A stretch of 50,502 nucleotides of DNA from JAZKAR01 sp040389065 (GTDB lineage Bacteria; Pseudomonadota; Gammaproteobacteria; Burkholderiales; Casimicrobiaceae): assembly GCA_040389065.1 (NCBI GenBank), contig JAZKAR010000034.1, positions 1 through 50,502 of the forward strand, read 5' to 3'. Below, piece after piece: positions 8,596-16,745 of the stretch; the first letter of the stretch is position 1; every line of letters begins with the position of its first letter. The position numbers and the translations under genes were made by a program. The notes beneath the pieces are model-generated. The model searched no databases and was not told where the DNA came from. It saw only the letters and a list, made by a program, of their open reading frames with translations.

Positions 8596-9462
8596 ATGAG
8601 GCTGGCTCTGGGAACAGCTCAATTTGGTTTAAATTATGGTATTGCCAATCAGGCTGGTCAGGTAATGCGTTCTGAAGCGCAGGCTATGCTCCAATTGGCG
8701 CATCTTAAAGGGATTGATACCTTAGATACAGCTATTGCGTATGGTGAAAGCGAAACCTGTTTAGGCGAAATAGGCACCCAATACTTTAAAGTAGTGACCA
8801 AGTTACCTATTATGCCAGATGATTGCTTAAATGTAATGGAATGGGTTGAAGATCAGATTAACCTATCGCTAAAACGTTTAGGTGCAAATTCTCTCTATGC
8901 AGTGTTGCTTCATCGCCCTATACAATTACAGCAAGAAAAGGGTCAGCAGCTCTTTCAAGCACTTCAGTATTTAAAGAGCATTGGCAAGACTCAAAAAATT
9001 GGAATTTCGATTTACGCTCCTGATGAGCTAGATGCGTTAATTCCCCACTATAGTTTTGATTTAATTCAAGCACCTTTTAATCTGGTAGACCGCCGTTTAC
9101 ATACATCAGGCTGGTTGCATCGCTTAAAGCAGCAGGGCGTAGAAATTCATACACGTTCTGCTTTTTTACAAGGCTTGTTATTAATGGCTCCAACTGCAAT
9201 TCCAGCCAAATTTTTGCCCTGGAATCAATTATGGCATACATGGCATGAATGGCTGTTGCATCAAGCCATTTCGCCGCTATATGCGAGTTTGGCATTTCCT
9301 TTATCGTTTCCGGAAATTGATCGAGTGGTTGTAGGTGCTGATAGCGTGCAGCAGTTAGAGCAAATTATCCAAGCGTCAAAAGTTGATTTGCCGAGAAGTT
9401 TTCCAGAGATATTTTGCAGCGAAGAAAATCTGATTAATCCAGCCCGTTGGTCTTATTTATGA
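8596..9462 (+). CDS. Aldo/keto reductase family protein
   Basis: A 288-residue cytoplasmic NAD(P)H-dependent oxidoreductase-type protein. It starts MRLALGTAQFGLNYG and shows the family catalytic residues in order: Asp44 and Tyr49 in DTLDTAIAYGE, the Lys of VVTKLP (69) and the His of LLHRP. The TIM-barrel landmarks IGISIYAPDEL and LIQAPFNLVDRR follow. It lies between pseC and the cytidylyltransferase fusion with near-zero spacing (2-base gap, then ATGA overlap), so it is very probably part of the same pathway. Its substrate cannot be read from sequence. Reduction or oxidation of a side-chain carbon in a modified nonulosonic acid, paired with the aminotransferase domain next door, is a reasonable guess and nothing more. 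Confidence 0.82.
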   Translation: MRLALGTAQFGLNYGIANQAGQVMRSEAQAMLQLAHLKGIDTLDTAIAYGESETCLGEIGTQYFKVVTKLPIMPDDCLNVMEWVEDQINLSLKRLGANSLYAVLLHRPIQLQQEKGQQLFQALQYLKSIGKTQKIGISIYAPDELDALIPHYSFDLIQAPFNLVDRRLHTSGWLHRLKQQGVEIHTRSAFLQGLLLMAPTAIPAKFLPWNQLWHTWHEWLLHQAISPLYASLAFPLSFPEIDRVVVGADSVQQLEQIIQASKVDLPRSFPEIFCSEENLINPARWSYL

Positions 9463-11486
9463 AGATCGTTGCTTTGGTTCAAGCCCGCATGGGTTCTACG
9501 CGTTTGCCTAATAAAGTAATGAAGCCAATTGGTGGCGTTCCTATGATTGAGCTTCTGCTTTCACGTCTTTCAAGAGCAAAAGAAATTAGCCAAATTGTTG
9601 TGGCTACTTCAATAGATAAGCGCAATGAGCCTCTTGTAAAGCATGTTTGCAAGCTTGGGTATGCATGCGAACAGGGAAGTGAAAATGATGTATTAGATCG
9701 CTTTGTGCGAGCAGCCGAAGCTCATCAGGCTGATGTAGTGGTGCGAATCACGGGAGATTGCCCGTTAGTTGATCCTGAATTAGTTGATGAGGTAATTCGT
9801 GAGTTTAAAGCAGCTAATGTAGATTATTTTAGCAATATCGCACCTCCTACATACCCTGATGGTTTAGATATTGAAGTATGTACGTTTAAAGCCCTTAAAA
9901 AAGCACATCAAGAAACCAAAAAGCCTTTTGATCGTGAGCATGTAACACCGTATTTGCGTGAAATTGGAAAGTTTAATGTAGCATCGATGCAAAATACTGA
10001 AGATTTGTCAGCGTTACGCTGGACGGTAGATGAACGAGCAGATTTCGAGGTGATTGAAAAAGTGTTTCAATATTTTCATCCGCGTACACATTTTTCATGG
10101 CATGAAATTTTAACGCTACAAAAACATAATCCAGACATTTTTCTTTTAAATCAAGACCTGATTCGTAACGATGGAGCACAGATGGGAACCGGACAAAAAT
10201 TATGGAAGCGTGCGAAAACATTGATTCCTGGTGGCAATATGCTGCTTTCCAAACGCGCGGAAATGTTTTTGCCAGATCAATGGCCTGCCTATTTCAGCAA
10301 AGCAAAAGGATGCAAAGTTTGGGATCTAGATGGCAATGAATATATTGATATGTGCATCATGGGTATTGGCACCAATACGTTGGGCTATGGGCATCCTGAA
10401 GTCGATGAGGCTGTGCATAGAACGATTGATGCAGGCAATATGTCTACATTCAATTGCCCTGAAGAAGTTTATTTAGCTGAAAAACTTATCGAATTACACC
10501 CCTGGGCTAGTATGGTGCGCTTTGCCCGTTCAGGGGGTGAGGCAAATGCTATTGCTATTCGTATTGCGCGAGCGGCCTCAGGTAAAGATAAAGTAGCTGT
10601 ATGTGGTTACCACGGATGGCATGATTGGTATCTTTCAGCCAATTTAGGAGATGATGAAAATCTTGCAGGGCATCTATTACCTGGGTTAGAGCCTAATGGT
10701 GTACCCAAAAACCTGCGCGGCACAGTATTTCCATTTAATTACAATAATTATCAAGAATTAGAGGCGTTGGTCAATACACATGATATTGGCGTGATCAAAA
10801 TGGAGGTAGTGCGTAATCATGGCCCTCAAGACAATTTTCTGCAAAAAGTAAGGCAGCTTGCCACAGAGCGCAACATTGTACTGATTTTTGATGAGTGTAC
10901 GTCAGGCTTTCGCCAGACATTTGGCGGTCTTCATAAGCTTTATGGCGTTGAACCAGATATGGCAATGTTTGGTAAGGCGATGGGAAATGGTTACGCAATT
11001 ACTGCAACCATTGGCAGACGTGAAGTGATGGAGGCAGCACAAAGCACCTTTATTAGTAGTACGTTCTGGACAGAACGTATTGGCCCAACCGCTGCATTAA
11101 AAACACTTGAAGTAATGGAGCGGGTGAAGTCATGGGAGGAAATCACCAAAATTGGCATTGATATAACAGCGCGCTGGAAAGCTTTAGCAGATAAATATAG
11201 CTTGGTGATTACCACAAATGGTTTGCCAGCACTCACAGGTTTTTCCTTTAATAGCCCTAACGCCCTAGCCTATAAAACGCTTATTACACAGGAGATGCTA
11301 GCAAAAGGCTATTTGGCTGGTACTAGTGTTTATGTGTGTACAGAACACAGCCCAAAAATTGTTGGGAACTTTTTTGAAGCTTTAGACCCTATTTTTGAAT
11401 TAATCAAAGAATGTGAAGAGGGGCGAGATATAAAAGCTTTGCTTAAAGGGCCAGTTTGCCATGGCGGATTTAAACGATTGAATTGA
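9459..11486 (+). CDS. Fusion: SpsF/PseF-like cytidylyltransferase + class III aminotransferase
   Basis: A two-domain cytoplasmic protein of 675 residues. Residues 1 to about 230 are a sugar nucleotidyltransferase of the SpsF/PseF type: VALVQARMGSTRLPNKV, then RITGDCPLVDPE and the DREHVTPYL block. It would activate the nonulosonic acid as the CMP form. Residues about 243-660 are a glutamate-1-semialdehyde-aminomutase-like class III aminotransferase: IPGGNMLLSKRAEMF, the FARSGGEANA phosphate-binding region, FDECTSGFR and the PLP lysine K506 in FGKAMGNG. I choose ATG 9459 (overlapping the reductase stop as ATGA) over the in-frame TTG at 9447, because MKIVALVQARMG is the family start. The fusion supplies the PseF activity otherwise missing from this operon and adds an amination not needed for plain pseudaminic acid. 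Confidence 0.88.
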   Translation: MKIVALVQARMGSTRLPNKVMKPIGGVPMIELLLSRLSRAKEISQIVVATSIDKRNEPLVKHVCKLGYACEQGSENDVLDRFVRAAEAHQADVVVRITGDCPLVDPELVDEVIREFKAANVDYFSNIAPPTYPDGLDIEVCTFKALKKAHQETKKPFDREHVTPYLREIGKFNVASMQNTEDLSALRWTVDERADFEVIEKVFQYFHPRTHFSWHEILTLQKHNPDIFLLNQDLIRNDGAQMGTGQKLWKRAKTLIPGGNMLLSKRAEMFLPDQWPAYFSKAKGCKVWDLDGNEYIDMCIMGIGTNTLGYGHPEVDEAVHRTIDAGNMSTFNCPEEVYLAEKLIELHPWASMVRFARSGGEANAIAIRIARAASGKDKVAVCGYHGWHDWYLSANLGDDENLAGHLLPGLEPNGVPKNLRGTVFPFNYNNYQELEALVNTHDIGVIKMEVVRNHGPQDNFLQKVRQLATERNIVLIFDECTSGFRQTFGGLHKLYGVEPDMAMFGKAMGNGYAITATIGRREVMEAAQSTFISSTFWTERIGPTAALKTLEVMERVKSWEEITKIGIDITARWKALADKYSLVITTNGLPALTGFSFNSPNALAYKTLITQEMLAKGYLAGTSVYVCTEHSPKIVGNFFEALDPIFELIKECEEGRDIKALLKGPVCHGGFKRLN

Positions 11487-11496
11487 GCTATAACCG

Positions 11497-12600
11497 ATGA
11501 AGCCCATGAATGTTGCAATCCGAGTAGATGCATCGAGCCAGATTGGCCTTGGGCACTTTATGCGCTGCCTAACCTTGGCGAATGTCTTGAAAAAACAGGA
11601 GGCTAGTATACGGTTTATTAGTCGCCATCTTCCAGAACATTTGCAAAGTGCTTTGATAAAAAAAGGGCATGAGGTGGTTCTGCTTCATGCAGATTTTAGT
11701 AACGTTATTCATTACCAACAGGCTGAATGTGGCGATTTACCACACTCGCATTGGTTGGGAACAAGCCAAGAGCAAGATGTTAAAGACACCGTTGCAGCGT
11801 TAGCAGATGTTCAGGCTGATTGGTTGATTGTGGATCATTACGCGTTAGATGCGCATTGGGAAACAAATGTGCGCCAAGCTGCGAAAAAAATTCTGGTAAT
11901 AGATGATATTGCTGATCGCATGCATGCATGCGATGTGCTGCTAGATCAGAATTATTATGCAGATATGCATATTCGATATGCTAGTAAAGTTTCTCAAGAG
12001 TGCCAACTACTTTTAGGGCCAAGTTATGCTCTATTAAGAGAAGATTTTGCTCTATTTAGAAAGCATGTAAAACCACGTTTGGGAAAAATAGAAAATGTGC
12101 TGGTATTTTTGGGTGGAATTGATGCTGCCAATTTTACAAGTCGTGCACTTGAAGCGTTAGCGCCGCTAAAATTTTTAAAAGTGAATGTGGTCATTGGTTT
12201 GCAACATCCTTATAAAAGTGAAATTGAAGATACATGTAAAAAACTAGGATTCGGTTGCTATATTCAAACAGATAAAATGGCTGAACTTATGGCGTCGGCA
12301 GACTTGGCGATTGGTGCGGGCGGCTCAGCGAGTTGGGAGCGCTGCTCACTTGGTTTGCCTAGCTGCATAGTTTCGTTGGCAGATAATCAAACAGCCATAG
12401 CGCAGGCACTTGATTCTATTGGAGCAGTCATCTATCTAGGAATGTTAGATGAGGTTAGCCCAGAGATGATACAACACGCGGTTTGCAGTTTAATAGAGAA
12501 GCCTAACCGCTTAAGTGCATTATCTGAAATATCCTTTGCGCTTGTCGATGGGCTAGGTGCGAATAAAGTGTGCCAGGTACTTGGAGAGTTTAAAGCGTGA
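11497..12600 (+). CDS. pseG: UDP-2,4-diacetamido-2,4,6-trideoxy-beta-L-altropyranose hydrolase
   Basis: Removes UDP from the diamino sugar in the pseudaminic-acid pathway, freeing it for condensation by PseI. The protein (367 aa) has the PseG N-terminal signature RVDASSQIGLGHFMRCLTLA with the catalytic His20, then WLIVDHYALDAHWE, LVIDDIADR and LLDQNY motifs, and a C-terminal GT-B-like nucleotide-binding half (FLGGIDAANFT, AIGAGGSASWERCSLGLP). The last segment resembles the MurG-type UDP site. Length is normal. ATG 11497 and ATG 11506 are both possible starts and differ by three residues. Its stop overlaps the next gene as GTGA. Confidence 0.93.
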   Translation: MKPMNVAIRVDASSQIGLGHFMRCLTLANVLKKQEASIRFISRHLPEHLQSALIKKGHEVVLLHADFSNVIHYQQAECGDLPHSHWLGTSQEQDVKDTVAALADVQADWLIVDHYALDAHWETNVRQAAKKILVIDDIADRMHACDVLLDQNYYADMHIRYASKVSQECQLLLGPSYALLREDFALFRKHVKPRLGKIENVLVFLGGIDAANFTSRALEALAPLKFLKVNVVIGLQHPYKSEIEDTCKKLGFGCYIQTDKMAELMASADLAIGAGGSASWERCSLGLPSCIVSLADNQTAIAQALDSIGAVIYLGMLDEVSPEMIQHAVCSLIEKPNRLSALSEISFALVDGLGANKVCQVLGEFKA

Positions 12601-13241
12601 ATATTTCTGTTCTTTGTACCGATTCAGGGCATCCCGTTGTTAAGCATTTACAAAATTTGCAATTACGTATGTCATCGCAGGGGCATACAGTTTTATTGGT
12701 TCACGATAAGGTAGAGCTGCCAGGTGGCGATATTTTATTTCTAGTTTCTTGTAGCCAAATCATTCGTGAGACAGAGCGCAAAAAATACCAAGCTACGTTG
12801 GTGCTGCATGCCAGCGATTTACCTAAGGGGCGTGGCTGGTCACCTTATATTTGGTCAATTCTTTGTGGTGCTAATCAAATTACGGTTAGTTTATTAGAAG
12901 CATCTGAGCCTGTAGATAGTGGAGCCATCTGGTTAAAAACAATTTTTAATCTTGAGGGCCATGAGCTTCTTCCTGAAATTAATCAAAAATTATTTGAGGC
13001 TGAGTTGCGCCTAATGACAGAAGCAGTAGAAAAATTTGGCTCAATAACACCACATCAGCAATTGGGTGATCCTGGCGCTTACATGGCTAAAAGATCGCCG
13101 AAAGATAGCCAGATTGATCCTTATAAATCTATTGCAGAACAATTTAATTTACTTCGTGTGGTTGATGCTGAAAGATACCCGGCGTTTTTTGAGTATTTGG
13201 GAAAACGCTATATTGTGAGAATTGAAAAGGATGAAGAATGA
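12597..13241 (+). CDS. Formyltransferase-like protein of the pseudaminic-acid operon
   Basis: A 214-residue protein with the methionyl-tRNA/sugar formyltransferase landmarks LHASDLPKGRGW (His71) and EPVDSGAIW (Asp107), the equivalents of the HxSLLP and DxG catalytic blocks of that fold. The usual catalytic Asn two residues before the His is Val69 here, so classical formyl transfer is not assured. It starts at GTG 12597, overlapping pseG, and its stop overlaps pseI (ATGA), so it is locked into the operon. No GNAT-type pseH is present between pseB and pseI. This gene is therefore the natural candidate for acylating the C4 amine made by PseC, giving an N-formyl or N-acetyl product (inference). 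Confidence 0.72.
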   Translation: MNISVLCTDSGHPVVKHLQNLQLRMSSQGHTVLLVHDKVELPGGDILFLVSCSQIIRETERKKYQATLVLHASDLPKGRGWSPYIWSILCGANQITVSLLEASEPVDSGAIWLKTIFNLEGHELLPEINQKLFEAELRLMTEAVEKFGSITPHQQLGDPGAYMAKRSPKDSQIDPYKSIAEQFNLLRVVDAERYPAFFEYLGKRYIVRIEKDEE

Positions 13242-14299
13242 TGGGTGAAAAGGAAATCAACATAGCAGGCAAAAAAATTGGACGCCAGCATCCTCCCTTT
13301 ATCATCGCGGAAATGTCGGGTAACCATAACCAATCGTTAGAGCGCGCATTAGAGATAGTTGAAGCTGCCGCAAATACAGGGGCGCATGCCTTAAAAATTC
13401 AAACCTATACACCTGATACGATGACGCTCGATTTAGACGAGCGTGAATTTCACATTAGTGATCCTAAAAGTCTGTGGGCTGGCACATCGTTGTATAAGTT
13501 GTATGGTGAAGCCTATACACCTTGGGAATGGCATAAAGCTATTTTTAGCAAAGCTCAAGAACTCGGCATGATTGCGTTCAGCACACCGTTTGATGCAACA
13601 GCAGTTGATTTTCTTGAAAGCCTAGAAGTACCTTGCTATAAGATAGCTTCGTTTGAAAATACTGATCTTCCCTTAATTCGTCGCGTGGCAGCAACAGGCA
13701 AACCCCTAATTATTTCTACAGGTATGGCAACTGTAGCTGAAATCGACGAAACTGTACGCACAGCACGTGAGGCAGGCTGTAAGGATTTAATTCTTTTAAA
13801 ATGTACTAGCACGTATCCAGCTACGCCTGAAAATACCAATATTCTAACTATTCCGCATATGCGTGAATTATTTAATTGTGAAGTAGGGCTTTCAGATCAT
13901 ACGATGGGGGTAGGGGTAGGAGTTGCCAGTGTGGTGTTAGGTGCTACGGTAATTGAAAAACATTTTACGCTTAAACGAGCAGATGGCGGGGTAGATAGCG
14001 CGTTTTCTATGGAACCTTCTGAAATGGCACAGTTAGTAGTAGAAACTAAACGCGCATGGCTGGCCTTGGGACAAGTAAATTATGGCCCCTTGGAAGCTGA
14101 AAAAAAATCTATTCAATTTCGTCGATCGTTATATATCGTTAAAGATGTTAACAGTGGTGATTTACTGACGCCAGATAATGTTAGGGCAATAAGACCTGGT
14201 TTTGGATTGCCCACTAAATATTTAGAGGTTGTTTTGAATAAAAGAGTTACAACTAATATAAAAAAAGGAACTCCTTTAACTTGGGCACTCTTAAATTAA
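13238..14299 (+). CDS. pseI: Pseudaminic acid synthase
   Basis: Condenses the PseG product with phosphoenolpyruvate to form the nine-carbon nonulosonic acid. The 353-residue protein has an NeuB-type TIM barrel (about 20-270) with FIIAEMSGNHNQSLERA, ALKIQTYTPDT, CYKIASFEN, ISTGMA, and the metal/substrate histidines in GLSDHTMG (His221) and VIEKHFTL (His242). A C-terminal SAF antifreeze-like domain follows (about 290-350: RRSLYIVKDVNSGDLLT and VRAIRPGFGL). The phrase IQTYTPDTMT and the SFENTD block fit PseI rather than NeuB. AAGGA precedes ATG 13238, which overlaps the previous stop. This is the last gene of the overlapping pse-type operon. Confidence 0.94.
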   Translation: MMGEKEINIAGKKIGRQHPPFIIAEMSGNHNQSLERALEIVEAAANTGAHALKIQTYTPDTMTLDLDEREFHISDPKSLWAGTSLYKLYGEAYTPWEWHKAIFSKAQELGMIAFSTPFDATAVDFLESLEVPCYKIASFENTDLPLIRRVAATGKPLIISTGMATVAEIDETVRTAREAGCKDLILLKCTSTYPATPENTNILTIPHMRELFNCEVGLSDHTMGVGVGVASVVLGATVIEKHFTLKRADGGVDSAFSMEPSEMAQLVVETKRAWLALGQVNYGPLEAEKKSIQFRRSLYIVKDVNSGDLLTPDNVRAIRPGFGLPTKYLEVVLNKRVTTNIKKGTPLTWALLN

Positions 14300-14390
14300 G
14301 GACGCTTTAGTAAATTAGTATCTATGTTCTAAGTACTATAGTCAACTCAATAAAATTTAGTAAGGCTAAATTATAAATAGGAAAATATAT

Positions 14391-15269
14391 ATGTTTTTTA
14401 GTCAACAAAAAGCTATAAATACCAGTCTTCCCTCTATCCTTACTTCAGAAGTTAAAAATGGTGCAGTTCTAGCAGGTAATGATTTTACTGGAGAACAACT
14501 GAGTAAATGGTTTGCTCAAGAACAGGAGGCTTTTTATTATGACAATAATGGGAACAGTGAGGTAGATCCTTGGTATGAGTATGCTCGTTCTCTCAATGAG
14601 TTGCTTGGATTTTCAAGAGTGCCTTTAATAAAGGATAAAGCTCTTACTTCTCCGTCAGTATTAGTTTTAGGTCCAGGTTCAGGGATTGAGATTGATAATT
14701 TTGCAAAAAAAAATTCAAATTGGAGAATTTATTTTATAGAAGCTTCTAGTAATTTCAAAGTAGAGCTGAAGCAAAAATATTCAAAATCTTTTGTTATAGA
14801 TGCAGTAACTTCAGGTGACATTTTAGTAAATAATGATTCTCAAGATGTGGTTTGTGCTTTTTCTGTTTTACACCATGTGCCAAATGTTAGTTATGTAGTT
14901 AAAGAAATGTATCGAGTAATGAAACCAGGAGGATTATTTTTAGTTAGAGAACCTTGCTCTTCTATGGGTGATTGGAGATATCCTCGATCAGCTACACCTA
15001 ATGAAAGAGGAATCAGTCGAGACCTAATGATTTCTATTGCAAAAAATGCAGGTTTTGAAATAGAGCAAAAACCCATCCCTATTCTATTTAATCCTTTAAA
15101 TGTTTATTTAAAAAAAATAGGGGCGAGCTCATTAATAACTACAAAAAATTTTTATTGGGTTGATCGACTATTTTCATGGTTAACTTCTTTTAATGATCAT
15201 TATTGGCGTGACTGCTGGTATAAAAAAATTGGACCTTCAGCATATTTTTATGTATTTAAGAAACCATAA
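14391..15269 (+). CDS. Class I SAM-dependent methyltransferase
   Basis: A 292-residue cytoplasmic methyltransferase. The SAM-binding motif I is LVLGPGSGIE (about 91-100), followed by an acidic strand end (FIEAS) and the motif block DVVCAFSVLHHVP typical of the Methyltransf_11 group, then RVMKPGGLFLVREP. The C-terminal part is aromatic-rich and may hold the acceptor. The substrate is unknown; it probably methylates a sugar or a lipid-linked glycan, since it sits between pseI and the flippase gene. AGGA lies about 8 bases before the ATG. From here to about 18,000 the genes look more AT-rich than the pse genes, as is common for the variable centre of polysaccharide loci. Confidence 0.82.
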   Translation: MFFSQQKAINTSLPSILTSEVKNGAVLAGNDFTGEQLSKWFAQEQEAFYYDNNGNSEVDPWYEYARSLNELLGFSRVPLIKDKALTSPSVLVLGPGSGIEIDNFAKKNSNWRIYFIEASSNFKVELKQKYSKSFVIDAVTSGDILVNNDSQDVVCAFSVLHHVPNVSYVVKEMYRVMKPGGLFLVREPCSSMGDWRYPRSATPNERGISRDLMISIAKNAGFEIEQKPIPILFNPLNVYLKKIGASSLITTKNFYWVDRLFSWLTSFNDHYWRDCWYKKIGPSAYFYVFKKP

Positions 15270-15347
15270 AATATTAAACATTAATTAAGTATAAGTATTT
15301 TGATAGTGTGATGATGATTTTTAGCGGTTATTGTTATTGGAATTAAT

Positions 15348-16745
15348 GTGAGATCTCTCATTTATTATGCTGGTTTTTATGGAGGTGCTGCTGCATTTTT
15401 AAGACTAATTGGATTTTTAATTTTTATGTGGCTTGGTAAGTCGCTGTCAGTTTCTGATTTTGGAAATTTCGGTCTACTTTATGCATTTCAGCAAGCGCTT
15501 GCGACGTTTACGTTAGCTGGAATTGTCGAAGCATTTTCTGGGATGCTTGGAGAAAAACGTTGTTATGAGCGTCATCAACAGTTACTAGCTGCTGCCACAA
15601 TTGCCTTTTTCTTGATGGCAACAGCAGGTGCTTTATTTGGATTTATTTGGATACTTTGCTTTAAAAGTCTAGATATTAGCTTACTTACATATGTTAGTGT
15701 GATAGGTGGCGGTATCCTTTTAGCTCTCTCATCATTTCAAGCGCAACTTGTTCGATTTGAGGAAAAACACTCGTGGTCTTTGTTATTTAGTTTTTGTCCT
15801 CCCTTAGGAGGGATAATCGGTGGAGCAGCAGCTTTTTTTGTTGGAAAAACATTATCTGCTTTTTTTATGGGTTCTCTTTTAGGTGAAGTGATCCCATTAT
15901 TTATATTCTGGATGAATCGTATAGGTTTCTGGTACAAAAATGCTAGTCTAAGAGAGGTTTTTCACATCCTTTCTAAAGCTGCTCCATTTATGGTTATAGC
16001 TTTTTTGGGTTGGTTAAGCGGTTATGGAAATAACTATGTAATAAAATTTTTCTTTCAATCTATAGAAGTAGCAAAATTTACTTTTGCATTATCTTTATGC
16101 TCTGTCATGTTATTAGTTGCGGGCGCTTTGAATCAAGTTTGGTGTCCTCGATTTTATCGTATTATTCATCAGTTACCATTTCAACAAGTTGAAGATAAAA
16201 ATAAAAGCTTTTATAAAATATTAAGTGTTTTGCTTGGATTGTTGGGTGGAGCAGTGATCATTGCATTTCCATCAGTAATAAAATTTTTCGGGGGTAATCT
16301 TTTACTATATCAATCTCTAAATATAGGGCTATCTTTTTTATTTTCTGGGTATATTTTTTTGACTCCTTGGTGGCATTGCCAAAATTTTTTTTTAGCTAAT
16401 GGCATGGGGCAAAATTTACTTAAAATTACTTTATTAACTAGTTTTATTGGAGTAGCTTTCCTTCTGGGATTTATGAAATTTTTTGGGCCTATAGGGATTT
16501 ATTTAGGATTTTTATTTCAGATGATATTAAGAGCTTTAGGGATTGTATTTGTGGCTCGTCAAAATTGGGCAATCAACATAAGTTGGCAAGGTGTAATTAT
16601 AGGGATAGGAATGGTTTTTTCTGGGCTTCTCATAAGTTATTTTTCGACGAGTGTAATTATTTCTCTTGTATGCTATAGCATATCTATGGTGATATTGGCA
16701 GGAATATTTTTATTTAATGAATTTATTTTACTCTATAAAAAATGA
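15348..16745 (+). CDS. Wzx-like polysaccharide flippase
   Basis: A highly hydrophobic 465-residue membrane protein with about 12-14 predicted helices, matching the MOP/Wzx superfamily in length and layout. The N-terminal stretch (GAAAFLRLIGFLIFMWLGKS, then LSVSDFGNFGLLYAFQQAL) is the typical opening of polysaccharide biosynthesis exporters. It would flip undecaprenyl-diphosphate-linked repeat units to the periplasmic side. The start is GTG 15348; no strong ribosome site is visible, so an alternative start is possible. Its stop overlaps the Wzy-like gene by four bases (ATGA), which supports a shared Wzx/Wzy role. Confidence 0.85.
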   Translation: MRSLIYYAGFYGGAAAFLRLIGFLIFMWLGKSLSVSDFGNFGLLYAFQQALATFTLAGIVEAFSGMLGEKRCYERHQQLLAAATIAFFLMATAGALFGFIWILCFKSLDISLLTYVSVIGGGILLALSSFQAQLVRFEEKHSWSLLFSFCPPLGGIIGGAAAFFVGKTLSAFFMGSLLGEVIPLFIFWMNRIGFWYKNASLREVFHILSKAAPFMVIAFLGWLSGYGNNYVIKFFFQSIEVAKFTFALSLCSVMLLVAGALNQVWCPRFYRIIHQLPFQQVEDKNKSFYKILSVLLGLLGGAVIIAFPSVIKFFGGNLLLYQSLNIGLSFLFSGYIFLTPWWHCQNFFLANGMGQNLLKITLLTSFIGVAFLLGFMKFFGPIGIYLGFLFQMILRALGIVFVARQNWAINISWQGVIIGIGMVFSGLLISYFSTSVIISLVCYSISMVILAGIFLFNEFILLYKK

